NCBI RefSeq assembly: GCF_028657905.1
Contig: NZ_CP117781.1
Location: 1,922,001 to 1,986,000 of the forward strand
Source: Burkholderia sp. FERM BP-3421
GTDB lineage: Bacteria > Pseudomonadota > Gammaproteobacteria > Burkholderiales > Burkholderiaceae
Length of the DNA stretch: 64,000 bases
Reading direction: 5' to 3'
Part shown: positions 8,605 to 17,816 of the stretch, in pieces
How the letters are laid out: the number at the start of each line of letters is the position of its first letter
Numbering within the stretch: position 1 is the first letter of the stretch
Translations under genes and position numbers: made by a program
The notes under the pieces: generated by a model
Told to the model about the DNA's origin: nothing
Databases searched by the model: none
Seen by the model: only the letters and a program-made list of their open reading frames with translations

Positions 8605-10463
8605 AGCAGCCTCCCGTCGCCGACGGCCGTGTTGACGTGGGTGCTGACGGTTTCGCCGTCGAGCCGCACGATCGTCTCGATGCCGTCGTTGAGCGTCGCC
8701 GCCTCGCCGAGCGCCTGCGCCAGCACCCGGCCGAACAGCCAGCCGCCGCGGTCTGAGTGGGCGCTTTCCGCGACGTCGATCTCCACCCGCGTCGCCCGCA
8801 CCAGCGCGAGCGGCGTCGCCCGGCCCGCCGCGATGAAACGCGCCCCGAGGTGCACCGAACGCAGGCTGTCGATGCGCTGGCGGTCGAGCGCGTCGTCGCG
8901 GTTGGCCGCCAGCAGCAATTGCTCGACGATGCGGGCGGTGACGTCCTGCGACTGCCCGGCCCGCAGCGCGAGCGGACTCTGGCCGAGCTGCGCGGTCGCA
9001 TCCCAGCATGCCTCGACGGGCGGCGCGCCGCGCGGCGCACTGGCGGGCCACAGGCACTCGATGCGCCGCACCCCGACGGGATCGAGCAGGCTCAGCTCGG
9101 CGTCGAGCAGCGCCGACGGCCGCCAGTCGCGATCGGCCACCAGCGCCCTGCCGGTGATCGACGCGATGCCGTCCAGCTCGATGCTGTCGTCGAACGTCGA
9201 GACCGCGATCAGGTCGTGGCTCGCGAGCGGATCGAAGCGATCGCGCCGCACGCCGTCGGCGAGCAGCGCGTTCTCGCGCCGCAGGCTGTAGCGCACCGCC
9301 TCGTCGCGCGCCCCGTAGCCGCCCGTCTCCAGCACGGAACGCGCGGCGTGCGCCCGGCCGTCGCTTTCGCACACGCGCACCTCCGTCAGTCCCCATAGAT
9401 GGTGGGCGGCGGGCGACATGCGGTCGACCGGAATCCATTGCTCGGTCAGGTTGGGGTCGTACGGCACCGGGTCGAAGCGCTTCGTGTACAGGTTGATCGC
9501 CGGGGTCGCGAACAGGCGGAACTGGCTCGCCTCGACTTCGCCGACGAGGCCCGTCGGCACGTGCCGCAGCGCGAAGAACAGCTCGAAGGCGCGCGCGGAC
9601 GGATCGACCGCCGCGACGCGTGCGAGCACGTCGAGATAGACGCCCAGGAGGCGGGTCGGCTGCGCGAAATACTCGCGCATCAGCCGCAGGCCGGGCAGCC
9701 CGCCGAAATCAGGCGGCAGCAGCGCCTCGGCATCGTCAACGCCGGACAGGCGGATGCCCGCCGCGGGCAGCGTCAGCACCTCGTCGCCGCGCCGGGTCGG
9801 CACCACCGCGTACCAGGCGCTACTCGACGCCAGCAGCGCCTGATGCAGCGCATAGGCGCGCGGCAAGTCGCCGGCAAGGCTCAGGTGCAGCGGCGCGAAG
9901 CCGCCGTCGCCGCGCCCCAGTTCGCCAACCGTCGTCAGCCCTTCCAGCTCGAAGCGAAAACGCAGCACCGCCTGCGAAGACGCCAGTTGCTGGGCTAGTT
10001 GGGACGGCAATCCGTTCAGGCTCCGGCTGCACTCGACTTGCGCGATGCGCAACGGCAGCAAGGTCACGTCGCGCGCGGTGGAAAACGTGACGGGCAGCTT
10101 GCGCCCGGGCAGACGGGCCGAGATCAGCGAACCGCGCGGCAGCGTGCTGCCCCGGAACGCTTCCGGTGACGCCAGGTCCGGGTGAAACGCAAAACTCGAA
10201 ATGGCAGGCGTGGCCGCCATGAACAACGGGCAGACCCGCCCGAGCGCTTGCTGCGCGAACTCCGCGCATTCGCGATCGAGGCGCGTCTGCACCCTTGCCG
10301 ACAGATAGGCCACACCTTCAAGCAACCTCTCGACGAACGGATCGGTCACTGCATCCGGATGCAGGCCGAGCGCCGATGCGACCTGCGGGTGCTCCTTCGA
10401 AAAGCGGGCCCCCGCGTCGCGCAGCTGACGCAATTCGTCGTTGTAATGGTCCAGGAAATTCAT
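8601..10463 (-). CDS. tssF: TssF T6SS baseplate protein
   Basis: Baseplate component of about 620 residues, the usual size for TssF. The start at 10463 gives MNFLDHYNDELRQLRDAGAR, matching the family N-terminus; an upstream in-frame extension is discarded. Other recognisable stretches are FAQQALGRVCPLFMAATPAIS near residue 85 and ELFFALRHVPTGLVGEVEAS in the middle. It lies 16 bp after tssE and overlaps tssG, so the three are surely co-transcribed. Confidence 0.94.
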   Translation of the reverse strand: MNFLDHYNDELRQLRDAGARFSKEHPQVASALGLHPDAVTDPFVERLLEGVAYLSARVQTRLDRECAEFAQQALGRVCPLFMAATPAISSFAFHPDLASPEAFRGSTLPRGSLISARLPGRKLPVTFSTARDVTLLPLRIAQVECSRSLNGLPSQLAQQLASSQAVLRFRFELEGLTTVGELGRGDGGFAPLHLSLAGDLPRAYALHQALLASSSAWYAVVPTRRGDEVLTLPAAGIRLSGVDDAEALLPPDFGGLPGLRLMREYFAQPTRLLGVYLDVLARVAAVDPSARAFELFFALRHVPTGLVGEVEASQFRLFATPAINLYTKRFDPVPYDPNLTEQWIPVDRMSPAAHHLWGLTEVRVCESDGRAHAARSVLETGGYGARDEAVRYSLRRENALLADGVRRDRFDPLASHDLIAVSTFDDSIELDGIASITGRALVADRDWRPSALLDAELSLLDPVGVRRIECLWPASAPRGAPPVEACWDATAQLGQSPLALRAGQSQDVTARIVEQLLLAANRDDALDRQRIDSLRSVHLGARFIAAGRATPLALVRATRVEIDVAESAHSDRGGWLFGRVLAQALGEAATLNDGIETIVRLDGETVSTHVNTAVGDGRLL

Positions 10464-10479
10464 GATCGTTCGCCGTTCG

Positions 10480-10908
10480 TCATTCGCCGACCAGACTGAA
10501 ATAACCACTGAGATAGTCGAGCGCGAGGCTCACCCTGATTTCCGCCCCGTCGTCACGGGACAGCGTCAAGATGTCGAAATACATCGTCTGCGGCGCGTGC
10601 CGGGCGCCGCCGGCTCTCGGCTGCACCACGGTCCGCCCGCTGTCCACGCGCGGCTCGAAGCGGCGTATCACCTCGCAGATGTGCGAAGCCGTACGCACCG
10701 GATCGATCCGGGTGGCGCCGCCCAACTGCAGCGGCGGGCAACCGTAGTTCAGCACCGAATAGGCGGCCGGACTGCTGTCCGACACGCCGATCCGCGCGCC
10801 GCGCGATGCACAGTTCATCAACTCGACCAGGTGATGCCCGACGACGTCCTGGAGCGAGTCGCGACGAAACCGTCTCGACAGCTTGTTGTAGAGTGGATGC
10901 GCGCTCAC
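10480..10908 (-). CDS. tssE: TssE T6SS baseplate protein (gp25-like)
   Basis: A 142-residue protein of the GPW/gp25 lysozyme-like family that helps nucleate sheath assembly at the baseplate. Recognisable parts are the N-terminal PLYNKLSRRF, then LQDVVGHHLVELMNCASRGA, and VLNYGCPPLQ near the middle. It sits 74 bp downstream of hcp and 16 bp upstream of tssF, in the conserved order for T6SS clusters. Confidence 0.93.
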   Translation of the reverse strand: MSAHPLYNKLSRRFRRDSLQDVVGHHLVELMNCASRGARIGVSDSSPAAYSVLNYGCPPLQLGGATRIDPVRTASHICEVIRRFEPRVDSGRTVVQPRAGGARHAPQTMYFDILTLSRDDGAEIRVSLALDYLSGYFSLVGE

Positions 10909-10982
10909 ATGCGTATTCCTGCGTGTCGCGCCCTAGGTCGCCACACGTCCATGGTTTGCTCGAAAAGAAAACGCGCGGCCGA

Positions 10983-11510
10983 TCAGATCGCCGAGTTCAG
11001 CTTGAGGTCGTAGCCGGCCTTGATCACCGCGCCCATCGTGCCGTCGTTGCCCTGCTCGCGGTACTCGAACTCGATCTTCGCGAAGTTGATCTTGATCTCG
11101 TCCGTCGGCAGCACGTTGTCGACCTCGCCGCTGCCATGGCCCAGTTGCGAGAACGGCATGTTGCCGAGCGTGCGGAACGACGACACCAGCCCGCTTTCGA
11201 ACGAAATCGTCAGAAACTCCTGCTGGCCCTTGCCCGACTTGCGGCAGATCAGCTTGGCGCTGGGGATGTGGTCGCCGGTCGCGCACATCAGGAACAGTTT
11301 CGGCGAGGCCTTGTTCGACACCATCCGGAACTCGAAATCCTTCATCTCGACCTTCCCCGCACCGCCGCCGCTGCCGAAGCCCCAGCGACCCGAGTTTTCT
11401 TCCGCCCACTGCCAGCTCTGGATCTGGATAAGGTTGGGATATTGCTTATCGATCGACTCGCCATCAACGCCGTCGATCTTCAGAAAATAGTCGACCAATG
11501 CTTTGGACAT
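10983..11510 (-). CDS. hcp: Hcp (TssD) T6SS tube protein
   Basis: Inner-tube subunit of 175 residues; hexameric rings of Hcp stack inside the sheath and are expelled with the VgrG spike. The N-terminus MSKALVDYFLKIDGVDGES and the segment FRMVSNKASPKLFLMCATGDHI are typical of Burkholderia Hcp. It is flanked by tssC and tssE with moderate gaps of 148 and 74 bp, which leave room for a separate start of transcription for this abundant protein, though none was identified. Confidence 0.95.
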   Translation of the reverse strand: MSKALVDYFLKIDGVDGESIDKQYPNLIQIQSWQWAEENSGRWGFGSGGGAGKVEMKDFEFRMVSNKASPKLFLMCATGDHIPSAKLICRKSGKGQQEFLTISFESGLVSSFRTLGNMPFSQLGHGSGEVDNVLPTDEIKINFAKIEFEYREQGNDGTMGAVIKAGYDLKLNSAI

Positions 11511-11658
11511 CCTGAGAACTCCTAATATATTTCAAGAAATGAAACAAGCTCACCATGCGTGCAACGACACCGCGCCACGACCTCCGCCACGAGGCCGTCC
11601 CGCGATCTTTCGAATCCGCCTTCCGCCGCGCGGGAGGGGCTCCACCGGCTGCCGCCGG

Positions 11659-13170
11659 TCAGGCGCCCGACTCCTGCTTGGTCGACGGCAGTTTCGAAAC
11701 CAGCCGGAGAGACACGGTCAACCCCTCCAGCTGGAAATGGGGGCGCAGGAAAAACTGCGCGCGATAGTAGCCGGGGTTCTCCGGGATCTCGTCGACCACC
11801 ACCTCGGCGGCCGACAGCGGCCGCTTCGCCTTGGTGGTCTCGCTCGAGATCGACGGATCGCCGTCGACGTAATTCATCAGCCAATCGTTGAGCCAGCGCT
11901 GTGTATCCTCGCGCGACTTGAACGAGCCGATCTTGTCGCGAACGATGCACTTCAGGTAATGCGCGAAGCGGCAGGTCGCGAAGATATACGGCAGCCGGGA
12001 CGAGAGGTTGGCGTTCGCCGTGGCGTCGTCGTCCTCGTAGATCGACGGCCGGTGCACGGTCTTCGCGCCGATGAAGGCCGCGGTATCGGAATTCTTGCGG
12101 TACACGAGCGGCATCAGGCCGGATTCCGACAGTTCATGTTCGCGACGGTCCGAGATCGCGATTTCCGTCGGGCAATGCAGCTCGACCTCCTGGTCCTGCG
12201 ACGGCAGCACGAATTTCGGCAGCACTTCCACCGCCCCGCCCGACTCGATGCCGCGGATCTTGGTGCACCAGCCGTAGGTCTTGAAGGCACGGGTGATGTT
12301 CGCGCCCATCGCATAGGCGGAATTCGCCCAGCAGAAATCCTCCGAGCGGTCCGGATCGACCTTTTCCTCGAAACCGAACTCCTCGATCGGCTGCGTCTTC
12401 GGCCCGTAGGGCACGCGCGCCAGGAAGCGCGGCATGGTCAGCGCGAGATAGCGCGAATCGTTGCTCTCCCGCAGACGGCGCCAGAACGCGTACTCGGTCG
12501 ACGTGAAAATCTTCGAGACGTCGCGCGGATTCGACAGTTCGTTCCAGTTGTCCATCTGCAGCAGCCCCGGCGCGGCCGCCGACACGAACGGCGCGTGGGC
12601 AGCCGCCGCGATCTTCGACATCTCGGTCAGGATCGACACGTCCTGCATGCTGTGGTCGAACTGGTAATCGCCGATCAGACAGCCGAACGGCTCGCCGCCG
12701 AACTGACCGTATTCCTGCTCGTAGATCATCTTGAAGATCGGACTCTGATCCCACACCACGCCCTTGAAGCGGCGCAGCGTCTTGCCGAGGTCCGACTTCG
12801 AGATGTTCAGGTAGCGGATCTTGAGGTTCTCGCTGGTGTCGGTGTTCGATACCAGATAGTGCAGGCCGCGCCACGCGCCCTCGAGCGCCTGGAAGCGCTT
12901 GTTGTGCAGCACCTCGGTCAACTGCCCGGAGATCTTCTTGTCCAGTTCCGCGACCAGTTGCTCGATCGTCTGCGCGACATCCTCCCGGACCACGACCCGG
13001 TTGCGGCGCGCATACGTGAGCAGCGTCTCGACGGCGCTCTGGACCGCCTCGGCGGCCTCGTTGGTCCTGGGCCGGAACGAACGGCGCAGGATGTCCTTCA
13101 GGTCGTCGTCGATGCGTTCCTCGACGACGACGTGTTCGGCGGACGGTTCAAGCTGGCTGAGCGTGCTCAT
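11659..13170 (-). CDS. tssC: TssC T6SS sheath large subunit
   Basis: Large sheath subunit of 503 residues that forms heterodimers with TssB in the contractile sheath. The start is the ATG at 13170 (MSTLSQLEPSAEHVVVEERI), overlapping the tssB stop by ATGA; a longer frame upstream is a tssB shadow. Conserved stretches include QFDHSMQDVSILTEMSKIAA, DNWNELSNPRDVSKIF and the C-terminal FFLRPHFQLEGLTVSLRLVS. The intact tssB-tssC pair implies the sheath itself is functional. Confidence 0.96.
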   Translation of the reverse strand: MSTLSQLEPSAEHVVVEERIDDDLKDILRRSFRPRTNEAAEAVQSAVETLLTYARRNRVVVREDVAQTIEQLVAELDKKISGQLTEVLHNKRFQALEGAWRGLHYLVSNTDTSENLKIRYLNISKSDLGKTLRRFKGVVWDQSPIFKMIYEQEYGQFGGEPFGCLIGDYQFDHSMQDVSILTEMSKIAAAAHAPFVSAAAPGLLQMDNWNELSNPRDVSKIFTSTEYAFWRRLRESNDSRYLALTMPRFLARVPYGPKTQPIEEFGFEEKVDPDRSEDFCWANSAYAMGANITRAFKTYGWCTKIRGIESGGAVEVLPKFVLPSQDQEVELHCPTEIAISDRREHELSESGLMPLVYRKNSDTAAFIGAKTVHRPSIYEDDDATANANLSSRLPYIFATCRFAHYLKCIVRDKIGSFKSREDTQRWLNDWLMNYVDGDPSISSETTKAKRPLSAAEVVVDEIPENPGYYRAQFFLRPHFQLEGLTVSLRLVSKLPSTKQESGA

Positions 13171-13718
13171 TTCACCTCCTGGTTCGCTTCCGGATCGCCG
13201 GACGGCCCGGCAGTGGGCGCCGGTTCGGCAACGGCGGCCTCCTCGTCCGACCATTGCGGATTCTTGAGCAGCTCGTGGATCAGATCCTCGGCCGCGGCCT
13301 TGCCGTCCATGTAGGTCAGCAATTCCTTCAGACGATTGCGCGCTTCGAGCAGCGTGGACAGTTCCGGAATGCGCCGCACCACGTCGGCCGGCTCGAACGA
13401 ATCCATCGACGTGAAGGTCAGGTCGATCGGAATCAGCGTGCCGTCGTTCGTCAGGACGTTCTTCACGTGATAGCTCAGCGACGGCGCGATCTTCGCCATG
13501 CGCTCGTCGAAATTCTCCACGTCGATTTCCGAGAACCGACGATCTTCGACCGGGCCGAGCGGCTCCACGTTGTCGCCCGACAGGTCCGCCATCACCCCTG
13601 CCACGAAGGGCAGCTCGACCTTCTTCTGCGACCCGTAGATCTCGACGTCGTACTCGATCTGCACCCGCGGGGCGCGACTCTCCCCGATGAATTTCTGACC
13701 ATCCTTGTGACGCACCAT
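13167..13718 (-). CDS. tssB: TssB T6SS sheath small subunit
   Basis: Small sheath subunit of 183 residues, the normal size. It contains RVQIEYDVEIYGSQKKVELP near the N-terminus and DFxP-like PIDLTFTSMDSFEPADVVRR in the middle, both typical of TssB/VipA. The C-terminus is extended by an acidic Ala/Pro tail. Its stop overlaps the tssC start (ATGA). It lies 31 bp downstream of tssA. Confidence 0.95.
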   Translation of the reverse strand: MVRHKDGQKFIGESRAPRVQIEYDVEIYGSQKKVELPFVAGVMADLSGDNVEPLGPVEDRRFSEIDVENFDERMAKIAPSLSYHVKNVLTNDGTLIPIDLTFTSMDSFEPADVVRRIPELSTLLEARNRLKELLTYMDGKAAAEDLIHELLKNPQWSDEEAAVAEPAPTAGPSGDPEANQEVK

Positions 13719-13749
13719 GCTATTCGCCCTCCTAAATTAAGAAATCCAA

Positions 13750-14667
13750 TTACCTGGCCCCTGCCGGGCGCCCGAGCTGGGCTGCCAGCGCCGCCCCTTC
13801 CGGATAAAGCTCCGCCATGACCTCCTCGAAGCCCGCGCCCAGCATGCGCCGGACCCGCGACAGGAAGATCGGCGCCGGATGGCTCGGTTCGTGAAGCAGG
13901 AAGTATTCGACGATGCGATCGAGTGCCGCCTCCACGTCCTTTCTCGTTGCCAACTCGCCTCGAATTTCGTACACTTCGCCGCCTCGGCCCTGCTCGACGT
14001 CGCGGATCGGCAGTGCATCGTTTGCGGCGGGAGGCCCGTTCGCGCCTAATCGCGACAACGCCAGGTTCAGCAGATTCAGGACGCCCGTCACGTCGACCTG
14101 CTGCTCCGCAACACGCATTGATTCACTTATCCTCACAAAGGATTCCTGAATTTCATGCAAAAAATTCGATGCCGAGGTCCTGCTGGCAGGTTCATTGAGG
14201 ATCGCACCGGCCTCTCCGTTCGCCAGTGCATTCAAAGAGATATCCGTCTCGCCGAAACAGGCACAGCCGAACTGATGCAGGAACTGATGACCCGAAATCC
14301 AGCCCAGGTGCAATGCGTGAATTTCTCCGGGCACCTCACCCGCCAACGCGCGCGGATGAATGGCATCGACCGGCAGGCTCATGATGTCGGCCAGCACCCT
14401 CACACTCTCGGCCAGCCCGGCAATCCCTCTTCTCGCCATGCACGCGCGGATGTACCAGATCGCCACGCGGATATCCTTCGCCCGCGCCAGCAGCCCCAGA
14501 CAGGCTTTTTCGATCGACGTCCACTGAAACGCGCTCTCGCCTTTTCGCTGCGGTGCGTTTCCAATTGAGTCGTACTCGCAGACCGCAGCGTCGATCCGTA
14601 TGAAGTCCTCGTCGAAGTCCAACCCATCGGCCGCCTGCATGGATTGCACTGGTGCACTATCGTTCAT
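13750..14667 (-). CDS. tssA: TssA T6SS assembly protein (ImpA N-terminal family)
   Basis: First gene of the leftward T6SS operon; TssA proteins prime and cap sheath assembly at the baseplate. The N-terminal ImpA-type domain is seen in FQWTSIEKACLGLLARAKDI and RVAIWYIRACMARRGIAGLA. The C-terminal part ends SRVRRMLGAGFEEVMAELYP, as in short TssA proteins. Start: a GTG at 14670 and an ATG at 14667 are adjacent; the ATG is preferred because GAGG lies six bases upstream. At about 305 residues it belongs with shorter TssA forms. Confidence 0.88.
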   Translation of the reverse strand: MNDSAPVQSMQAADGLDFDEDFIRIDAAVCEYDSIGNAPQRKGESAFQWTSIEKACLGLLARAKDIRVAIWYIRACMARRGIAGLAESVRVLADIMSLPVDAIHPRALAGEVPGEIHALHLGWISGHQFLHQFGCACFGETDISLNALANGEAGAILNEPASRTSASNFLHEIQESFVRISESMRVAEQQVDVTGVLNLLNLALSRLGANGPPAANDALPIRDVEQGRGGEVYEIRGELATRKDVEAALDRIVEYFLLHEPSHPAPIFLSRVRRMLGAGFEEVMAELYPEGAALAAQLGRPAGAR

Positions 14668-14706
14668 CACGATCCTCGAAATTATTCAATCCATCATGTA
14701 GGATTA

Positions 14707-14734
14707 CTTATAACTGTACGGACAATTGCTGCAA
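14707..14734 (-). promoter_or_regulatory. Candidate sigma70 promoter of the T6SS operon
   Basis: On the minus strand TTGCAG (14734-14729) and TATAAG (14712-14707) are separated by 16 bases and lie about 40 bp upstream of the tssA start. The -10 matches the consensus at five of six positions, the -35 at three. This is inference from spacing and location only. Confidence 0.35.
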
Positions 14735-16232
14735 TGCATCGCCATCGGCGCGGCTGCGCCCAAAACGGCGTCAACACCTCGACGCTTGCCGCACGCGCGC
14801 CCGGCCGAATCGCGCACGACACATTCAATGCGCGAACGACGACGGCCCGCCTTGCGTATGCGAGTCCCCGTTTTAAATCAGGTCATTGTTTTTTAGGAGG
14901 TCCGCGCCCCTGGACTAATAAGCTCGCCAACCCCTGTCGCATCGCGATCAGAGGCGTCTTCCAAGCCCCGTCCATTCAAGTTATTTTGACGCGAATCAAA
15001 CACCATCAAACAAAGTTTGACGGATGGCATAAACATGCCTATATTCCAATCCGTGAGCCCAAGAGACTCCGAATCGGGTTGCCTGGCGCAACGACGAAGC
15101 AATCACAAAGCTGCACAATGAGCATCGTCATATAAACCAGAGGCAATAAACCGATAGGAGACGCACGCATATCGCCACGAGCCGCTCGTATTCGAGTTGT
15201 TATTTGCTGCCAGACGCCCCCTGCAACGCCATCACCGCTTTATAAGCATGGGACATCGGCCTAATACAGACGCGATTAACCATCGCAGTCGACAAGACTG
15301 CGAGATCTTTCGCGTCAGCCAATGACTCTATTGCATATGCATCTCAGTCATGCGGCAGCATGATCGATCCATCCATGGACAACTGCATCTCCAACAAATC
15401 AAGCCAAGCCAAAGAATCATTCATTTCATGGTGTAAATATAAGCGCTCGCCACCCCCATGGCAAGCGCAAAAAATCAATGTCGATTCCCGTGTTTTGTTT
15501 CGAATAACTACTCCAATCGCACCTGCACCGGGCTCGTAACCGGTTCCAATTCTGAATAGAACCGGTTCCATCGGATACAATTGTCAAGATAGTTCAGTTT
15601 TCAAACATCAATATTTCTTATATTACCTACCAAATCGGCAGGTTTGATTTTTCATAAACAACCGAAGGCGAATAATAAACATCTGAACCGGAAAAATATT
15701 CACTCCCCGGTAGTTATAAGCAACATTTACCCCCTCAATCCCCCCATCACCTCTACGAATCAGCGATCGTCGATGCTGAATATACCGACCATCCGGTAAT
15801 TTAATTTTCACGCACACCATCACTCGAACCATCCTGCAAATCCGATCCCTCTTCGTTCATATGCTTTGCACTCCACATCAATTAACCAAGACAGGAACAA
15901 ACACCCTACTCTTCTCACACTGATGGATAGACATGCATTGATCCATCGAAGCACTTCGCCTTTATATAAAGCAGACCTTATTACCTGCATCTTTGATCCG
16001 AGCGCGCGTATCAATACGTACTCGCTTTATCAATCAGACAATCAAGAATCCGTATCGATGCATCGCTGTCGTACGCGTACTAGTCAACATCGCATCTTAC
16101 GACTTCGACAAGGAAGCGCGGCGCGGCGACTGATGGGCTTGCGAGATCGAACGCTGCCCATTCGCCTCCGGCAGCACGTGCGCCCATTCTCGTTTATTAA
16201 AAGGATACCGAAGCAATTCAATCCAATTCGCG
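14735..16232. other. AT-richer intergenic region without a confident gene
   Basis: About 1.5 kb between tssA and the efflux pump has visibly lower GC than its surroundings. Short minus-strand frames exist: 15344-15580, starting at TTG, 78 codons; and 15623-15832, 69 codons, containing VKIKLPDGRYIQHRR and GVNVAYNYRGVNIFPVQMFI. They look protein-like, but neither has a convincing ribosome site and neither is recognised. They could be remnants of acquired genes. No RNA gene or inverted-repeat-bounded element was identified here. Confidence 0.4.
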
Positions 16233-17816
16233 TCATGCTGTCCGCCGCCTCGATCGCAACAAGAACGCCGCGAGCGTGCAAACGACCATCGCCGCGCCGG
16301 CGATCAGGAACGTATCGCTGTAGGCCATCAGCAAGGCCTCGCGCATCACGCGTTGATTGATGAGACCCAGCGCCGCCTCGCGCAACCCGTGCGTCGCCGC
16401 GCCGGGCAGCGCGTCCGCGCGCGGCAGGTGCCGGCCCGACAGCACACGCTCCAGCAGCGCCATGCGCTCCTGGAACGCACCCGCGTAAGACGACACCCAT
16501 TCTCCGATCCGCATTGCGTGCAGCTTCTGGCGCTCCACCACGATCTGGCTCGCGATCGCGATGCCGATCGCTCCGCCGACATTGCGCACCATGTTGAACA
16601 CGCCGGCCGCCGAGCCGATCTGGTTTTTCTCGATACCCTCGACCGCCATCACGCCCAGCGCGATCACGACGAAAGTCTGGCCGACTCCACGCACGATCAG
16701 CGACGGAACAATCACGTTCGCGGCGGCGTCCGCATCGAGATGGATGTTCATCAGGCAGCCGAGCGCGACGCACGCGAAGCCGAGGATGATCAGCACGCGC
16801 GGGCTCGTGCGCCGCATCAGCGGCGGCGTGGCAAACGACATCGCGAACTGCACGAGGCCATACGGAATCATCGTCATGCCGATGTCGCGCGCGCTGTAGC
16901 CGTGCAACTGGGCAAAGTAGTTGGGCACGAGGAACACCACGCCGAACACCACCGCGCCGAACAGGAACTGCATGAGGCTCGCGATCCCGAAGTTGTAACG
17001 ACCCAGTAGACGCAGGTTGATGAACGGCTCCGCGCGCCGCAGCTCGATCGCGACGAACGCGGCGAGCCCGAGCGCCGCGACCACCGACAGGACGACGATC
17101 TGCTCCGACGCGAACCAGTCCTTGCGGCCGCCCTCTTCCAGCACGATCTGCAAGGTGCTCAAACCGAGCGCCATGGTCGCGATGCCGAACCAGTCGGCAC
17201 GCCGCAAACGTCCCAGTTCGAGCGGCACCGGCCGGATCGCCCAGCCGATCGCCGCGATCAGCGCGAGCGCGGGCGGAATCTGCAAATAGAAGATCCAGCG
17301 CCACGAATACATGTCGGTGAGCCAGCCGCCGAGCGATGGCCCGGCCGCCTGCGCGACGTTGTTCGCGATCGAGAACAGCGCCATCCCGAACGGATGGCGC
17401 GACGGCGGCAGTTCGCTCACGATCAGCTGAAACGACAGCGGGATCAGCACCCCGCCGAACGCGCCCTGCAGCGCACGCGCGGCGATCATCGTCGAGATCG
17501 ACGGCGCGACCGAGCATGCGAGCGAAAACGCCAGGAACCCCGACGCCCCCACGAGCAGCACGCGCCGCGCCGAGAACACCGACACGAGCCAGCCGGTCAG
17601 CGGGATCACGATGATCTCCGCGACCAGATAGGCGGTCGTGATCCACGAGCCCTCCTCGAAACTCGCGCCGAGCGAGCCGCGGATATCCGGCAGCGACGCG
17701 TTCGTCACATGCACGTTCATGCCGGCCATGAAGCAGCCGAATACGCCGCCCAGCACGGCCACCCAGGCCCGGACCGAGACCGTCTCGGCGCGCGCGTCCG
17801 TCCCCGCCGCGCTCAT
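16233..17816 (-). CDS. DHA2-type MFS multidrug efflux transporter (EmrB/QacA-like)
   Basis: Inner-membrane proton-driven exporter of 527 residues with the fourteen-segment layout of EmrB/QacA pumps. Visible motifs are the first helix VLGGVFGCFMAGMNVHVTNA, ASLPDIRGSLGASFEEGSWI after it, and the antiporter-type stretch RALQGAFGGVLIPLSFQLI. It ends in an Arg-rich tail. Its ATG overlaps the stop of the adaptor gene by ATGA, so the two are co-translated as a tripartite pump with the outer-membrane gene further upstream. The substrate cannot be told from sequence. Confidence 0.93.
   Translation of the reverse strand: MSAAGTDARAETVSVRAWVAVLGGVFGCFMAGMNVHVTNASLPDIRGSLGASFEEGSWITTAYLVAEIIVIPLTGWLVSVFSARRVLLVGASGFLAFSLACSVAPSISTMIAARALQGAFGGVLIPLSFQLIVSELPPSRHPFGMALFSIANNVAQAAGPSLGGWLTDMYSWRWIFYLQIPPALALIAAIGWAIRPVPLELGRLRRADWFGIATMALGLSTLQIVLEEGGRKDWFASEQIVVLSVVAALGLAAFVAIELRRAEPFINLRLLGRYNFGIASLMQFLFGAVVFGVVFLVPNYFAQLHGYSARDIGMTMIPYGLVQFAMSFATPPLMRRTSPRVLIILGFACVALGCLMNIHLDADAAANVIVPSLIVRGVGQTFVVIALGVMAVEGIEKNQIGSAAGVFNMVRNVGGAIGIAIASQIVVERQKLHAMRIGEWVSSYAGAFQERMALLERVLSGRHLPRADALPGAATHGLREAALGLINQRVMREALLMAYSDTFLIAGAAMVVCTLAAFLLRSRRRTA

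Noticed and set aside
15344..15832. Two small minus-strand genes between the T6SS and efflux operons
   Set aside because: They look protein-like but have weak start signals and no recognised family; noted only within the intergenic description.
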